64,000 nucleotides of DNA from Anseongella ginsenosidimutans (GCF_008033235.1 NZ_CP042432.1:186001-250000); one strand, 5' to 3'. Shown: positions 25,761 through 34,873, numbered from the stretch's first letter. The notes: a model not told the origin generated them from the letters alone. Numbers and translations are program-made.

Positions 25761-26783
25761 ATGGGATTGTTTAATTTCCTGACCCAAGAAATCGCCATTG
25801 ACCTTGGTACAGCCAATACCCTCATCATACATAACGACAAAGTAGTAGTGGATGAACCCTCCATTGTTGCTATAGACCGCCGAACCGGAAAGATCATTGC
25901 GCTGGGGAAGCAGGCCTTACTGATGGATGGGAAAACGCATGAAAATATTAAAACCATCCGGCCGCTGAAAGACGGCGTTATCGCAGATTTCGATGCCGCC
26001 GAGCATATGATCCGCGGTTTCATAAAGATGATCAACGGGGGAAGGGGCTGGATGTTCCCCTCCCTGCGACTGGTGATCTGTATTCCCTCCGGCATTACGG
26101 AAGTGGAGAAAAGGGCCGTGCGCGATTCCGCGGAAATGGCAGGCGCCAAGGAGGTCTATATGATCCATGAGCCTATGGCGGCGGCAATCGGCATTGGTAT
26201 TGACGTGGAAGAGCCTATGGGAAATATGATCATTGATATTGGAGGAGGCACCACGGAAATCGCCGTTATCGCACTGGGAGGCATCGTCTGCGATCAGTCC
26301 ATCCGGGTAGCGGGAGATAATTTTGATTCCGACATTGTCAATTATATGCGTCGGCAGCATAATATCCTGATCGGGGAGCGTACTGCCGAAAAGATCAAGA
26401 TCGAAGTGGGCTCAGCCCTTACCGAGCTGCAGGACCCTCCTTCGGACTTCGCCGTACAGGGACGGGATCTCATGACCGGGGTCCCCAAGCAGATCCTTGT
26501 TTCCTATACCGAAGTAGCGCATTGCCTTGACAAATCCATTTCGAAGATAGAAGAAGCCATCCTGAAGGCCCTTGAGATCACTCCGCCCGAACTTTCTGCG
26601 GATATTTACCAGACCGGCATTTATTTAACAGGTGGCGGGGCCTTGCTGCGGGGGCTGGATAAAAGGATTCAGTCCAAAACCAAGCTTCCCGTTCATATAG
26701 CGGAAGATCCTCTTCGCGCCGTGGTACGCGGAACCGGGATTGCTTTGAAGAATATTGGTAATTTCAGGTTCCTTATGCAATAA
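25761..26783 (+). CDS. mreB: rod shape-determining protein MreB
   Basis: Actin-like filament protein that organises side-wall peptidoglycan synthesis. Actin-family motifs are clear: phosphate 1 DLGTANTLI (near residue 14), phosphate 2 IDIGGGTTEIAVI (about 158-170) and the adenosine loop TGGGALLRGLD (about 291-301). Length 340 is standard. It opens the shape cluster mreB-mreC-mreD-mrdA-rodA; mreC follows after 12 bases. Confidence 0.97.
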   Translation: MGLFNFLTQEIAIDLGTANTLIIHNDKVVVDEPSIVAIDRRTGKIIALGKQALLMDGKTHENIKTIRPLKDGVIADFDAAEHMIRGFIKMINGGRGWMFPSLRLVICIPSGITEVEKRAVRDSAEMAGAKEVYMIHEPMAAAIGIGIDVEEPMGNMIIDIGGGTTEIAVIALGGIVCDQSIRVAGDNFDSDIVNYMRRQHNILIGERTAEKIKIEVGSALTELQDPPSDFAVQGRDLMTGVPKQILVSYTEVAHCLDKSISKIEEAILKALEITPPELSADIYQTGIYLTGGGALLRGLDKRIQSKTKLPVHIAEDPLRAVVRGTGIALKNIGNFRFLMQ

Positions 26784-26795
26784 TCAATCCTCTGA

Positions 26796-27620
26796 ATGCG
26801 TAATCTCTGGCTGTTCATACTTAGAAACAACGCATTTTTCCTGTTCATCATCTTTGAAAGCGCAGCTATTGTTCTTCTGGTGCAGCATAACCGCTACCAG
26901 AAAGCAAGCGTGGTAAATTCTGCCAATCAAATCACAGGGACCATTTATAGTAAAGCAGACCAGGTGAGCCGCTACCTCATGCTCGGAAAGGTGAACGACA
27001 GCCTGGCAATGGAAAATGCCCGGCTTCGCAGCAGGCTGGAAAACGCATTCTATGATACCGACACGACGCGGGTGACCATACAAGACACCGTTAACCTGCA
27101 GCAATACACCTATATTACGGCACGGGTAGTCAATAATACGATCACTTACCGGAGTAACTGGCTGACGCTGAACCGGGGCGCTGCCGACGGCGTAAAAAGC
27201 GGCATGGGCATTATGGGGCCGCATGGCATAGCGGGCATTATCAAAGACGTTTCGGAACATTTCTCTACCGCCTACTCGATCCTTCATAAAGACGTCCGCG
27301 TAAGCGTAAAACTAGACTCTTCCAATAATATCGGATCATTGGTGTGGCCCGGGGTCAACCCGATGCTGGCCGCCATGGAAGATGTCCCGACGCATGTACA
27401 GGTGAATAAGGGCGAAAGGCTGGTCACCACAGGATTCTCCCTTTTCCCGGAGGGTACGCCGGTAGGTACAGTTGTTGACGTAAAACGGGGCGGCACAAAA
27501 AGCTTCCTGGGAATTGACGTAAAGCTGGCTACGAATTTCCAGCAATTGCAGTATGTATATATTGTTGTAAATAAATTCCAGGAAGAACAGGAACAGCTGG
27601 AAGAAAAACTGGAGCAATGA
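26796..27620 (+). CDS. mreC: rod shape-determining protein MreC
   Basis: Periplasmic scaffold of the elongation machinery. It has one N-terminal membrane helix (about 11-30), a coiled-coil stretch (about 65-85) and two beta domains with the family sequence RGAADGVKSGMGIMGPHGIAGIIKDVS. The protein (274 residues) ends in a charged Glu/Gln tail. Its stop overlaps the mreD start (ATGA), a typical coupling of membrane partners. Confidence 0.94.
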   Translation: MRNLWLFILRNNAFFLFIIFESAAIVLLVQHNRYQKASVVNSANQITGTIYSKADQVSRYLMLGKVNDSLAMENARLRSRLENAFYDTDTTRVTIQDTVNLQQYTYITARVVNNTITYRSNWLTLNRGAADGVKSGMGIMGPHGIAGIIKDVSEHFSTAYSILHKDVRVSVKLDSSNNIGSLVWPGVNPMLAAMEDVPTHVQVNKGERLVTTGFSLFPEGTPVGTVVDVKRGGTKSFLGIDVKLATNFQQLQYVYIVVNKFQEEQEQLEEKLEQ

Positions 27621-28129
27621 TCAGGATCTTTGTCATAAATATCATCCGCTTCTTTCTCCTGGTATTATTCCAGGTACTGTTCCTGAAAAACTTCAGCCTG
27701 TACAACCTTGCCATTCCCTGGTTCTACGTCTTGTTCATTTTGCTGCTGCCGCTGCAGACTTCCAATTTTCTCCTGTTCCTTTTGTCTTTTCTGCTGGGTC
27801 TGTCAGTAGATATGTTCTCCAACTCCCCCGGCCTGCATGCAGCGGCCTGTACGGTTATGGCCTTTTGCCGCATCCTTCTGATCAGGGTCATTACTCCCCG
27901 TGACGGATATGAAAACACAGCAGAACCCGGCATCAGGGCTATGGGTTTGCGCTGGTTCCTGATGTACAGCTCCGTCCTGGTCATTATTCATCACCTGGTA
28001 CTTTTTAACCTGGAGATATTCCGCCTGCAGGAGTTCTTACTATCTTCGGCCAAAGCTGTTTCAAGCGCAATTTTTACATTATTTTTAATCATTTTGAGCC
28101 AATATTTATTTTCCGGTAAACGAAAATAA
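27617..28129 (+). CDS. mreD: rod shape-determining protein MreD
   Basis: Small polytopic membrane protein (170 residues, five to six hydrophobic segments) of the MreBCD complex. SFLLGLSVDMFSNSPGLHAAACTVMAF is the family's most recognisable stretch. It overlaps mreC by four bases. The next gene, mrdA, starts only after 419 bases that hold a candidate promoter and a tandem repeat. Confidence 0.9.
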   Translation: MIRIFVINIIRFFLLVLFQVLFLKNFSLYNLAIPWFYVLFILLLPLQTSNFLLFLLSFLLGLSVDMFSNSPGLHAAACTVMAFCRILLIRVITPRDGYENTAEPGIRAMGLRWFLMYSSVLVIIHHLVLFNLEIFRLQEFLLSSAKAVSSAIFTLFLIILSQYLFSGKRK

Positions 28130-28295
28130 TGTTCCAATTGCCTGCAAGTCCACATTCCAAATTCCAAAGTTTGTAGTTTTTAGTTTTTAGAGGCGGAGCG
28201 CAAGGCCTGAAGCACACCTGAGGCACGCCTGAAGCATCTGAAGCAGAACCGAGGGAAGAAATGAAAGATAACTGGAATAAAGGGAACTGGTTTAC

Positions 28296-28303
28296 TAACT
28301 TTG
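28296..28303 (+). promoter_or_regulatory. putative -7 promoter box for mrdA-rodA
   Basis: TAACTTTG matches TAnnTTTG and lies about 250 bases before the mrdA start. If used, the 28-bp tandem repeats would form part of a long untranslated leader. No good -33 TTG was found at the usual distance. Confidence 0.3.
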
Positions 28304-28363
28304 CGCTTTAAAAGCTAAGCGCGTTAAACCAGGAACTCGAAACTAAAAACCGGAAACTAAAAA

Positions 28364-28447
28364 CTGAAAACCGGAAACTAGAAACTACAAACTGAAAACC
28401 GGAAACTAGAAACTACAAACTGAAAACCGGAAACTAGAAACTACAAA
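28364..28447. repeat. 28-bp tandem repeat between mreD and mrdA
   Basis: Three perfect, contiguous copies of a 28-base unit beginning CTGAAAACCGGAAACTAG, at 28364, 28392 and 28420. Degenerate copies extend both ways (about 28336-28540). The unit is itself made of seven-base variants of the GAAACTA type, so the whole stretch is a layered low-complexity array. There are no unique spacers, so it is not a CRISPR array. Upstream (28185-28255) is a separate stretch with repeated CTGAAGCA-like words. Confidence 0.85.
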
Positions 28448-28548
28448 CTATAAACAGGAAACCGGAACTATAAACCGGACATCAGAAACCGGAAACTGAC
28501 AACCGGAAACTAGAAACTACAAACCACAAACTATAAACTGACTAAGGA

Positions 28549-30432
28549 GTGAACGCATACTTCGAAAGGAAATACATTATTCAGGGGATCATCATCGCAG
28601 CCGCCCTTATCCTGGTGGCCCGGCTGTTCTATATGCAGATCCTGGATACCCAGTACCGCCTTTCGGCCGAAGACAACGTGTTGAGAAGGAATGTAGTGTA
28701 TCCCGCAAGGGGCATTATCGTGGACAGGAACAACAATATACTGGTGCAAAATCAACCGGTATATGACCTGATGGTTATTCCCAAGGACATCCGGGCATTC
28801 GATACCCTGGCCCTTTGCCGGCTTATCAACTTGGACAAAGAAGAATTTCTTGAAAAATTGGACAAGGCCGAAAGGTACTCTTACTATAAAGCTTCCCTTT
28901 TTGAAAAACAGCTGTCCGATACCCTTTATGCATCGCTGCAGGAAGCGCTTTACCAGTTTCCGGGGTTCTTCGTTCAGAACCGGACGGTCCGGAATTACCC
29001 GCACACGGCGGCCGCGCATGTACTTGGATATGTAGATGAAGTGACCGAGGGGGACATCAAAAGATCTGATAATTTTTACCGGCAGGGTGACTATATTGGC
29101 CGCAGCGGCATCGAAAGAGCATACGAAGAGGTGATCAGGGGGCACCGGGGCGTTTATTTCCAGATGGTGGACGCCTTTAACAGGCCTAAGGGCAGTTTTC
29201 AGAACGGGCGTTTTGATACGGCGGCCGTGGCGGGTGAACCGCTGGTCTCCTCGCTTGACCTGGAACTTCAGCAGCTGGGAGAGGCCCTTATGCAGAATAA
29301 AGTGGGAAGCATTGTAGCCATCGAGCCCGAAACCGGTGAAATACTGGCCTTCGTCAGCAGTCCTTCCTATGATCCTAACCTTTTAGTAGGCAGGAAACGC
29401 GGCAATAATTATATGAAGCTGCTGCGTGACGAAAATAATCCTCTTTTTATCCGGCCCACCCAGGCCCAGTATCCGCCGGGCTCCACCTTCAAACCTTTAA
29501 TGGCCCTGATAGGGCTGCAGGAAGGAATCGTGACGCCCGAGACCCGTTTTCCCTGTTATGGCGGTTACCGGATGGGCAGGCTTACTGTTCGCTGCACGCA
29601 TAACCACCCTCCTTTAAACATTGCACAATCTATCCAGGGGTCCTGCAATGCCTGGTACTGCCATGAATTCGCCCGGCTGATCGACCATAATCCCCAGGCT
29701 GCTTCCGCATCAGATGCGTATAAGCGCTGGAGAACTTACCTGGAAAACTTCGGCCTTGGCCTTTCAAGCAAAATCGAGCTTCCGTATGAAGCCGCCGGCA
29801 TTCTAAAAAAAGCAAGTTATTACGATGATATTTACGGAACCGGCAGCTGGCGTTCTTCCAATATTATTTCTCTGGCCATTGGGCAGGGGGAACTGGGCGT
29901 AACACCGCTGCAAATGGCCAATATGATGGCGGCCATTGCCAATAAGGGATATTACTACCGGCCGCACCTGGTTAAATCCATTGGAGATGAGAAATATATA
30001 CGCCCGGAATTTACCCGGAAAATGAATACGGGTATTGATGAAAAACATTTCGAAGTGGTACACGAAGGCATGCAAAAGGTGTTTGAACCGGGGGGAACGG
30101 CCGTCTATTCCCGCGTTGAGGGAATAGATATCTGCGGCAAGACCGGCACCGCCCAGAATCCCCATGGGAAGGACCATTCGATATTTACCGCTTTTGCCCC
30201 AAGGGAAAATCCAAAGATCGCCATTGCTGTCGTAGTTGAGAATGCTGGTTACGGATCAACCTGGGCCGGCCCGATTGCCAGCCTGATGATCGAAAAGTAC
30301 CTGCGCGACACGATCAGCCGGCCCGATTATTACATAGACCGGCTCCTGGAAGCCAACCTGCTGCCTGAAAAAGAGGAAAAGAAACCTGCTCCGGAAACCG
30401 CTCAAAATAAAACGGCCGATGTATCCAGGTAG
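28549..30432 (+). CDS. mrdA: penicillin-binding protein 2 (peptidoglycan transpeptidase)
   Basis: Cross-links side-wall peptidoglycan with RodA. One N-terminal membrane helix (about 12-31), a dimerisation/pedestal domain, then the transpeptidase domain: active-site S312 in STFK (312-315), SCN at 365-367 and KTG at 531-533. It has 627 residues. The start is GTG at 28549, chosen because the family N-terminus MNAYFERKYIIQG begins there and AAGGAG touches it. Its 3' end overlaps rodA by 14 bases. Confidence 0.96.
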   Translation: MNAYFERKYIIQGIIIAAALILVARLFYMQILDTQYRLSAEDNVLRRNVVYPARGIIVDRNNNILVQNQPVYDLMVIPKDIRAFDTLALCRLINLDKEEFLEKLDKAERYSYYKASLFEKQLSDTLYASLQEALYQFPGFFVQNRTVRNYPHTAAAHVLGYVDEVTEGDIKRSDNFYRQGDYIGRSGIERAYEEVIRGHRGVYFQMVDAFNRPKGSFQNGRFDTAAVAGEPLVSSLDLELQQLGEALMQNKVGSIVAIEPETGEILAFVSSPSYDPNLLVGRKRGNNYMKLLRDENNPLFIRPTQAQYPPGSTFKPLMALIGLQEGIVTPETRFPCYGGYRMGRLTVRCTHNHPPLNIAQSIQGSCNAWYCHEFARLIDHNPQAASASDAYKRWRTYLENFGLGLSSKIELPYEAAGILKKASYYDDIYGTGSWRSSNIISLAIGQGELGVTPLQMANMMAAIANKGYYYRPHLVKSIGDEKYIRPEFTRKMNTGIDEKHFEVVHEGMQKVFEPGGTAVYSRVEGIDICGKTGTAQNPHGKDHSIFTAFAPRENPKIAIAVVVENAGYGSTWAGPIASLMIEKYLRDTISRPDYYIDRLLEANLLPEKEEKKPAPETAQNKTADVSR

Positions 30433-31699
30433 CCAGCAGCAAAAGCACCGCAGTGTTTTCCACAACGTGGACTGGCTGACGATTTTTCTTTATCTCTGCC
30501 TGATCCTGATAGGCTGGGTCAATATTTATGCAGCGGTATATGATGTAGAACACCAGAGTATCCTGGACCTTAGCAGGAATTACGGAAAGCAATTGCTTTG
30601 GATCCTCAGCTCCTTCGTTTTAATAACGATCATCCTGCTGCTGGACTCCAAGTTCTTCAGCACGTTCGCCTTTGGCTTTTACGGGCTCACCATTATGCTC
30701 CTCCTGCTGGTACTTGTTATCGGGACAACTGTGGGCGGAAACCAGGCCTGGATTGCGATCGGCGATTTTCGCTTGCAGCCTTCCGAGTTTGCAAAAGTGG
30801 CCACCGCGCTGGCCCTGGCTCGCTTTTTAAGCGGGAATAATATCCGTATGCAGGATACAAATACCAAGTTCATGAGTTTTGCGATCATCGCGATTCCCGT
30901 GATCCTGATCCTGCTGCAAAAGGACGCCGGCTCAGCGCTAACCTTTACCGCATTCATCCTTGTACTTTATCGTGAGGGCCTGCCTTCCCCGATCCTTGTC
31001 ATTGGCGCCACTCTTGTAGCGCTATTTATTCTCGCCCTGATCATAAAGCCCGTTTACCTTGCTCTTATCCTGTTGGCCGGAGGCGGCTTTCTGATCTATA
31101 AACTCCGGAAACGGCGAAAACTTATCACCGTGCTTTCAATGGGCCTGTTCATTTCTGTGGCTTTCGTTTTCACTACGAATTATTTGTTTTACCGGGTTTT
31201 GCAGCCTCACCAGCGCAGCCGCATCGAAGTTTTGTTAAAAGATGATGTTGATCTCCGGGGAGTGGGATACAACCTGAACCAGTCAAAGATCGCCATCGGT
31301 TCCGGGCGGCTTTTGGGAAAGGGCTTTTTAAAGGGGACGCAAACCAAGTATAATTTCGTACCCGAACAAAGTACCGACTTTATCTTCTGTACGATCGGCG
31401 AAGAATGGGGCTTCCTTGGAAGCACCCTGGTAATCGGACTTTACGTTGCCCTGCTGTTGCGCATCGTACATGTGGCGGAACGGCAGCGCGCCTCTTTTAC
31501 CCGCATTTACGGCTATGGAGTCGCTTCCATTATTTTCTTCCACCTGGTGATCAATATAGGAATGACCATCGGGCTTGTTCCGGTGATTGGCATTCCCCTG
31601 CCCCTCCTCAGCTACGGAGGCTCCTCCCTGTGGGGATTCACCATCTTACTGTTTATCCTTATTAAACTGGATGCAAACAGGATGGGTGCGATCAGGTAA
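30419..31699 (+). CDS. rodA: rod shape-determining protein RodA (SEDS glycosyltransferase)
   Basis: Polytopic SEDS-family peptidoglycan polymerase, partner of PBP2. The 426-residue protein has about ten hydrophobic segments. SEDS hallmarks are GGNQAWIAIGDFRLQPSEFAKV and the closing NIGMTIGLVPVIGIPLPLLSYGGSSLWG. The catalytic aspartate of the family is expected in the large periplasmic loop near STDFIFCTIGEEWGF. It begins inside the 3' end of mrdA, which supports equal production of the two partners. Confidence 0.95.
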   Translation: MYPGSQQQKHRSVFHNVDWLTIFLYLCLILIGWVNIYAAVYDVEHQSILDLSRNYGKQLLWILSSFVLITIILLLDSKFFSTFAFGFYGLTIMLLLLVLVIGTTVGGNQAWIAIGDFRLQPSEFAKVATALALARFLSGNNIRMQDTNTKFMSFAIIAIPVILILLQKDAGSALTFTAFILVLYREGLPSPILVIGATLVALFILALIIKPVYLALILLAGGGFLIYKLRKRRKLITVLSMGLFISVAFVFTTNYLFYRVLQPHQRSRIEVLLKDDVDLRGVGYNLNQSKIAIGSGRLLGKGFLKGTQTKYNFVPEQSTDFIFCTIGEEWGFLGSTLVIGLYVALLLRIVHVAERQRASFTRIYGYGVASIIFFHLVINIGMTIGLVPVIGIPLPLLSYGGSSLWGFTILLFILIKLDANRMGAIR

Positions 31700-31727
31700 G
31701 CCCGCGGGCCGGATATGAAGCATGACC

Positions 31728-31758
31728 GAAGGCTGCAACCACGAAGTTGCAAACCTTC
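31728..31758. terminator. possible bidirectional terminator hairpin
   Basis: Nested stem GAAGG-TGCAAC/GTTGCA-CCTTC with a six-base loop, in the 71 bases between the convergent rodA and the gene ending at 31771. No strong T run follows on either side, so this is tentative. Confidence 0.35.
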
Positions 31759-31770
31759 TGCTGCAAGCTT

Positions 31771-33090
31771 CTAAATGAACCGCCTTTTCAGCAGGTCATA
31801 AAATTTTCGGGCATCTTCTTCTTTGCGGCTCCAGCTATATTTACCTGCCAGCGAACGGTTCGTATATTCCAGCGCCTCCCCCAGGGAGTGACACATATCA
31901 ATTCTTGTGATCGCCTGGTCAAAAGCGACTTTATCATCGTGGAACAGGTTCTTTATAAAATAATAGCGCTCATTGATCCCAATGCTTAGTCCCAGATTCA
32001 AAATAGGCGCTCCCGCTCCCTGTTCCGGCTGTTTTGGAACGATCCGCTCATAAAGAGTAGATTTCTTTTCGCCGAAACGCTCATTCAAACTCAGTTTCCG
32101 GTTTCCTTTCTCTTCAGACGGGTTGATTGACAGGTCTTGCCGGGAAGAAGGAAACGCCGGTTCCTGTACCGGGCCGGATTGCTGTGTGGAGGCGGGCTCC
32201 TGCGACGGCCCGGATTGCTGTGAGGCGGCGGGCTCCTGGGACTGAGCAGCCGGTTCCCGCGACGGAGCAGCAGGATCGTGCGACGGAGCAGCAGGCTCCC
32301 GCAACGGAGCGGATTGCTGCTGAGCGGGGTATTGTGCGCCTGGCGTGTGAGGTTGCGGCGTGCGGGGTTGCGGAACAGTTGGTTGCTCCGGCGCTGCGGA
32401 TTCTTGCTGAAAAACTTCCGGGTCAGCTTTTTCCCGGGCAGGAGAAGCCGGCTTTTCGGAAGCGGAGGAGAACGGCTTTTCTGAAGAATGCACGGCAGGT
32501 CCTTCCGCTGAATGCGGAGCGGCCTTCCCGGGCGGCTGCCCGGCGGGTGATTCTTCGGGTTCCTGCGCTGCAGGCTCCGGATCAAGAAAAGCTTCCGCAA
32601 TTGCTTCCCGGGAAGTATCGGTAGTTGACCGCCGGGGCTGTTCCTGCCAGGTGATCGTATTGCCGGCAGCGGGAGGCTGCTGCGCATCAGGTTCGTCCGC
32701 CCTTTCTTCTGCTGCCTTTCGCAGGGTTTCAGCCAGCGGCTCCTCTTTCACATGTAGTTTTTGCTTACCTGCAGCGTTTGGCTGATGAATCTTTTTATCG
32801 TCTTCTTCGAATTGCTCATTTTCCTCAAAGCTCAGGCGGAAACCAATATCGTCGTCCTCGTCCGCGGACCCCGGGGTGTTTGCCGGGGCCGGAAGCGCCG
32901 CCATCGCCTTGCGGCTGACCGGGAACTTTTTCAAAACCTTAGCATATTCGGCCAGGTAATTGGCGCTGGCCGCGAAAAGCTCCACTTCTACTTCATTTAA
33001 TGATTCGAGGTTCTTTTCAAAGTACTCCTGCTGCTCCTGCAGGTCGGAGAGAATCGTTCCTATTTTCCCTATCACTGATAACTTGTCCAT
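31771..33090 (-). CDS. Bacteroidota conserved protein with long Pro/Ala/Gln-rich linker
   Basis: 439 residues in three parts. The N-terminal helical part (1-60, LQEQQEYFEKNLESLNEVEVELF) is probably coiled. A low-complexity linker follows (about 65-330), acidic at first and then rich in P, A, E, Q and S with repeated SREPAA/SQEPAA-type words. The C-terminal domain (about 330-439) reads LGLSIGINERYYFIKNLFHDDKVAFDQAI and ends KFYDLLKRRF. From memory, such a C-terminal domain recurs in Bacteroidota hypothetical proteins; no function is known. There is no signal peptide. It could be a scaffold joining two small folded ends. It lies convergent to rodA. Confidence 0.75.
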   Translation of the reverse strand: MDKLSVIGKIGTILSDLQEQQEYFEKNLESLNEVEVELFAASANYLAEYAKVLKKFPVSRKAMAALPAPANTPGSADEDDDIGFRLSFEENEQFEEDDKKIHQPNAAGKQKLHVKEEPLAETLRKAAEERADEPDAQQPPAAGNTITWQEQPRRSTTDTSREAIAEAFLDPEPAAQEPEESPAGQPPGKAAPHSAEGPAVHSSEKPFSSASEKPASPAREKADPEVFQQESAAPEQPTVPQPRTPQPHTPGAQYPAQQQSAPLREPAAPSHDPAAPSREPAAQSQEPAASQQSGPSQEPASTQQSGPVQEPAFPSSRQDLSINPSEEKGNRKLSLNERFGEKKSTLYERIVPKQPEQGAGAPILNLGLSIGINERYYFIKNLFHDDKVAFDQAITRIDMCHSLGEALEYTNRSLAGKYSWSRKEEDARKFYDLLKRRFI

Positions 33091-33230
33091 GTTTTTATAA
33101 CAGTTATTTTGTCCTGAAATTATTCCAAATTATCCATACCGTCAAAAATAAATGCCCGTCTTCTCTTGGTTTATCAAAAAATTGCTATATTCCTATTGAA
33201 AACTTATTACTATTTAAAAATTTTAACACA

Positions 33231-33482
33231 ATGGGAATTTTATCATGGATAGTCTTTGGACTGATAGCAGGTGCTATCGCCAAATGGATCACGCCCGGTG
33301 AAGACCCGGGCGGATGCCTGATTACCATTATCATCGGTGTGATCGGGGGCGTTCTTGGCGGCTGGATAGGCACCCAGCTGGGCTTCGGTGATATCTCCGG
33401 CTTCAATGTCAAAAGCTTCCTGCTCGCCATTGCAGGTTCCGTGATCCTCTTGCTGATCTACCGGGCTGTAAAAAGAAAATAA
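33231..33482 (+). CDS. GlsB/YeaQ/YmgE family small membrane protein
   Basis: 83 residues from the ATG at 33231, with three glycine-rich membrane helices. The openings GILSWIVFGLIAGAIAKWITPG and GGCLITIIIGVIGGVLGGWIG define the family (transglycosylase-associated by name only; linked to stress responses in other bacteria). A longer in-frame start at 33000 would add 77 residues antisense to the previous gene and is rejected. DoxX follows after 15 bases. Confidence 0.88.
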   Translation: MGILSWIVFGLIAGAIAKWITPGEDPGGCLITIIIGVIGGVLGGWIGTQLGFGDISGFNVKSFLLAIAGSVILLLIYRAVKRK

Positions 33483-33497
33483 CCAACAATATTCATT

Positions 33498-33947
33498 ATG
33501 GCACAAGGTCTTATTAAAACCACGGATAGCCTCGCCGCTTTTATCCTGAGACTGGGATTGGCGATTGTAATCTTTCCTCACGGCGCGCAAAAAGTCCTCG
33601 GATGGTTTGGAGGAGGCGGCTTCCAGGGAACGCTGGACGGTATGTCGGCTGGTTTTGGATTACCGGTTTTCATCGTGATCCTGGTCATGCTGATCGAGTT
33701 TGTGGGGCCGCTTATGCTGCTTTTCGGCCTGTACACCCGTATCGTGGCCTTTAGCATGCTTTGCCTTTTTGCGGGCATTATTTTCTTCGCTCAGCTGGCC
33801 AACGGATTCTTTATGAATTGGGGAGGCCAGAATGCCGGGGAAGGATTCGAATATCATTTACTCGTGGTAGCTATGTCGTTGGCCCTGGTCAGTTCCGGCG
33901 CCGGCCGTTGGTCAGCAGACAGGAAACTAATGAAAGGCAGGCATTGA
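33498..33947 (+). CDS. DoxX family membrane protein
   Basis: 149 residues with four membrane helices. LRLGLAIVIFPHGAQKVLGWFGGGGF at the start and FVGPLMLLFGLYTRIVAFSML in the middle are typical of DoxX/SURF4-like quinone-associated membrane proteins. The exact role is unknown; relatives have been tied to redox stress. It sits between the GlsB-like gene and the DUF4197 lipoprotein gene on the same strand and is probably co-transcribed with both. Confidence 0.88.
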   Translation: MAQGLIKTTDSLAAFILRLGLAIVIFPHGAQKVLGWFGGGGFQGTLDGMSAGFGLPVFIVILVMLIEFVGPLMLLFGLYTRIVAFSMLCLFAGIIFFAQLANGFFMNWGGQNAGEGFEYHLLVVAMSLALVSSGAGRWSADRKLMKGRH

Positions 33948-33961
33948 AAAACAATCCGTTC

Positions 33962-34702
33962 ATGCGACATTTGTTCGTAAAAGCAATCTTCTTACTTACC
34001 TTTTGCCTCGCCGGCTGCGGAACCACCGGCGAGGCCATACTGCGCGACGTTGGCGGAGCCATTTATGGTCAGGCCGATCCAAGCGAACAGGAAGTAGCCC
34101 AGGGGCTGAAACAAGCCCTGGAAGTAGGCTTAGGCAAAGGAGCCGAAGCGCTTTCCAGGGAAAACGGCTTTTTCGGCGATCAGGCCATTAAGATCCTTTT
34201 TCCCGAAGAAGCCCGGAAGGCTGAACAGACTTTGCGTTCCCTCGGCTTTAATAAACTATGCGATGACCTGGTCCTCCGCCTGAACCGGGCGGCCGAAAAA
34301 GCTTCGGCCAAAGCAAAACCTATATTCATGAGCGCGATCAGGGAAATGACCCTTCCGGACGCTATGAATATACTGTTCGGAGATGATGACGCCGCCACTG
34401 AATACCTGCGGAGAACCACTTCAAGCCAACTTGCCGGCGCCTTCAGGCCCGTTATCCTGGAAAGCCTGGAAGAAGTCAACGCCGTAAGCCTCTGGAACCA
34501 GGTATTCACTCGTTACAATCAATTACCCATGGTGAAAAAAGTGACTCCGGACCTGGATGCTTATGTCACCAACCAGGCCCTGGACGGCTTATTCCTGGCG
34601 ATTGCCAGGGAAGAAAAGAAGATCCGCGAAAATCCTCTCCAGCGCGGCACCGCCTTACTGAAGAAAGTATTCGGTTACCGGGACCGGAAAACCGCGGAAT
34701 AG
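33962..34702 (+). CDS. DUF4197 family lipoprotein
   Basis: 246 residues from ATG 33962. The signal peptide RHLFVKAIFLLTFCLAGC ends in a lipobox, followed by the helical DUF4197 domain: EQEVAQGLKQALEVGLGKGAEALS, then AMNILFGDDDAATEYLRRTTSSQL and YNQLPMVKKVTPDLDAYVTNQALDGLF. Function unknown. The start was chosen because the signal peptide begins there; the open frame extends 67 codons upstream inside the DoxX gene in another frame. A 43-base duplication containing sequence like the end of this gene follows the stop. Confidence 0.85.
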   Translation: MRHLFVKAIFLLTFCLAGCGTTGEAILRDVGGAIYGQADPSEQEVAQGLKQALEVGLGKGAEALSRENGFFGDQAIKILFPEEARKAEQTLRSLGFNKLCDDLVLRLNRAAEKASAKAKPIFMSAIREMTLPDAMNILFGDDDAATEYLRRTTSSQLAGAFRPVILESLEEVNAVSLWNQVFTRYNQLPMVKKVTPDLDAYVTNQALDGLFLAIAREEKKIRENPLQRGTALLKKVFGYRDRKTAE

Positions 34703-34704
34703 GA

Positions 34705-34790
34705 ACGCTGTTCTAAAGCTAAAGCAGCTGTGAAACGCGGAACAGGGACGCTGTTCTAAAGCTAAAGCAGCTGGAAAACCGCGGAACAGA
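34705..34790. repeat. 43-bp direct repeat after the DUF4197 gene
   Basis: ACGCTGTTCTAAAGCTAAAG and following bases are repeated at 34705-34730 and 34748-34773, a period of 43. The second unit also repeats GGAAAACCGCGGAA from the end of the DUF4197 gene (34686-34699 and 34773-34786). It looks like a tandem duplication of the gene's tail. Confidence 0.75.
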
Positions 34791-34873
34791 TCAATAAGGA
34801 GGGCTTGTATCAGATCAAATACGGCGCAGGCCGGCGCGGCAGATAAAAAAGCAACCCACTAAGGTTTTAACGC

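Noticed and set aside
28364-28447. Possible CRISPR array
   Set aside because: The 28-bp units are contiguous with no unique spacers and no cas genes are nearby.
33000-33230. Long N-terminal extension of the GlsB/YeaQ-like gene
   Set aside because: It would overlap the start of the minus-strand gene ending at 33090 and add 77 residues absent from the family.
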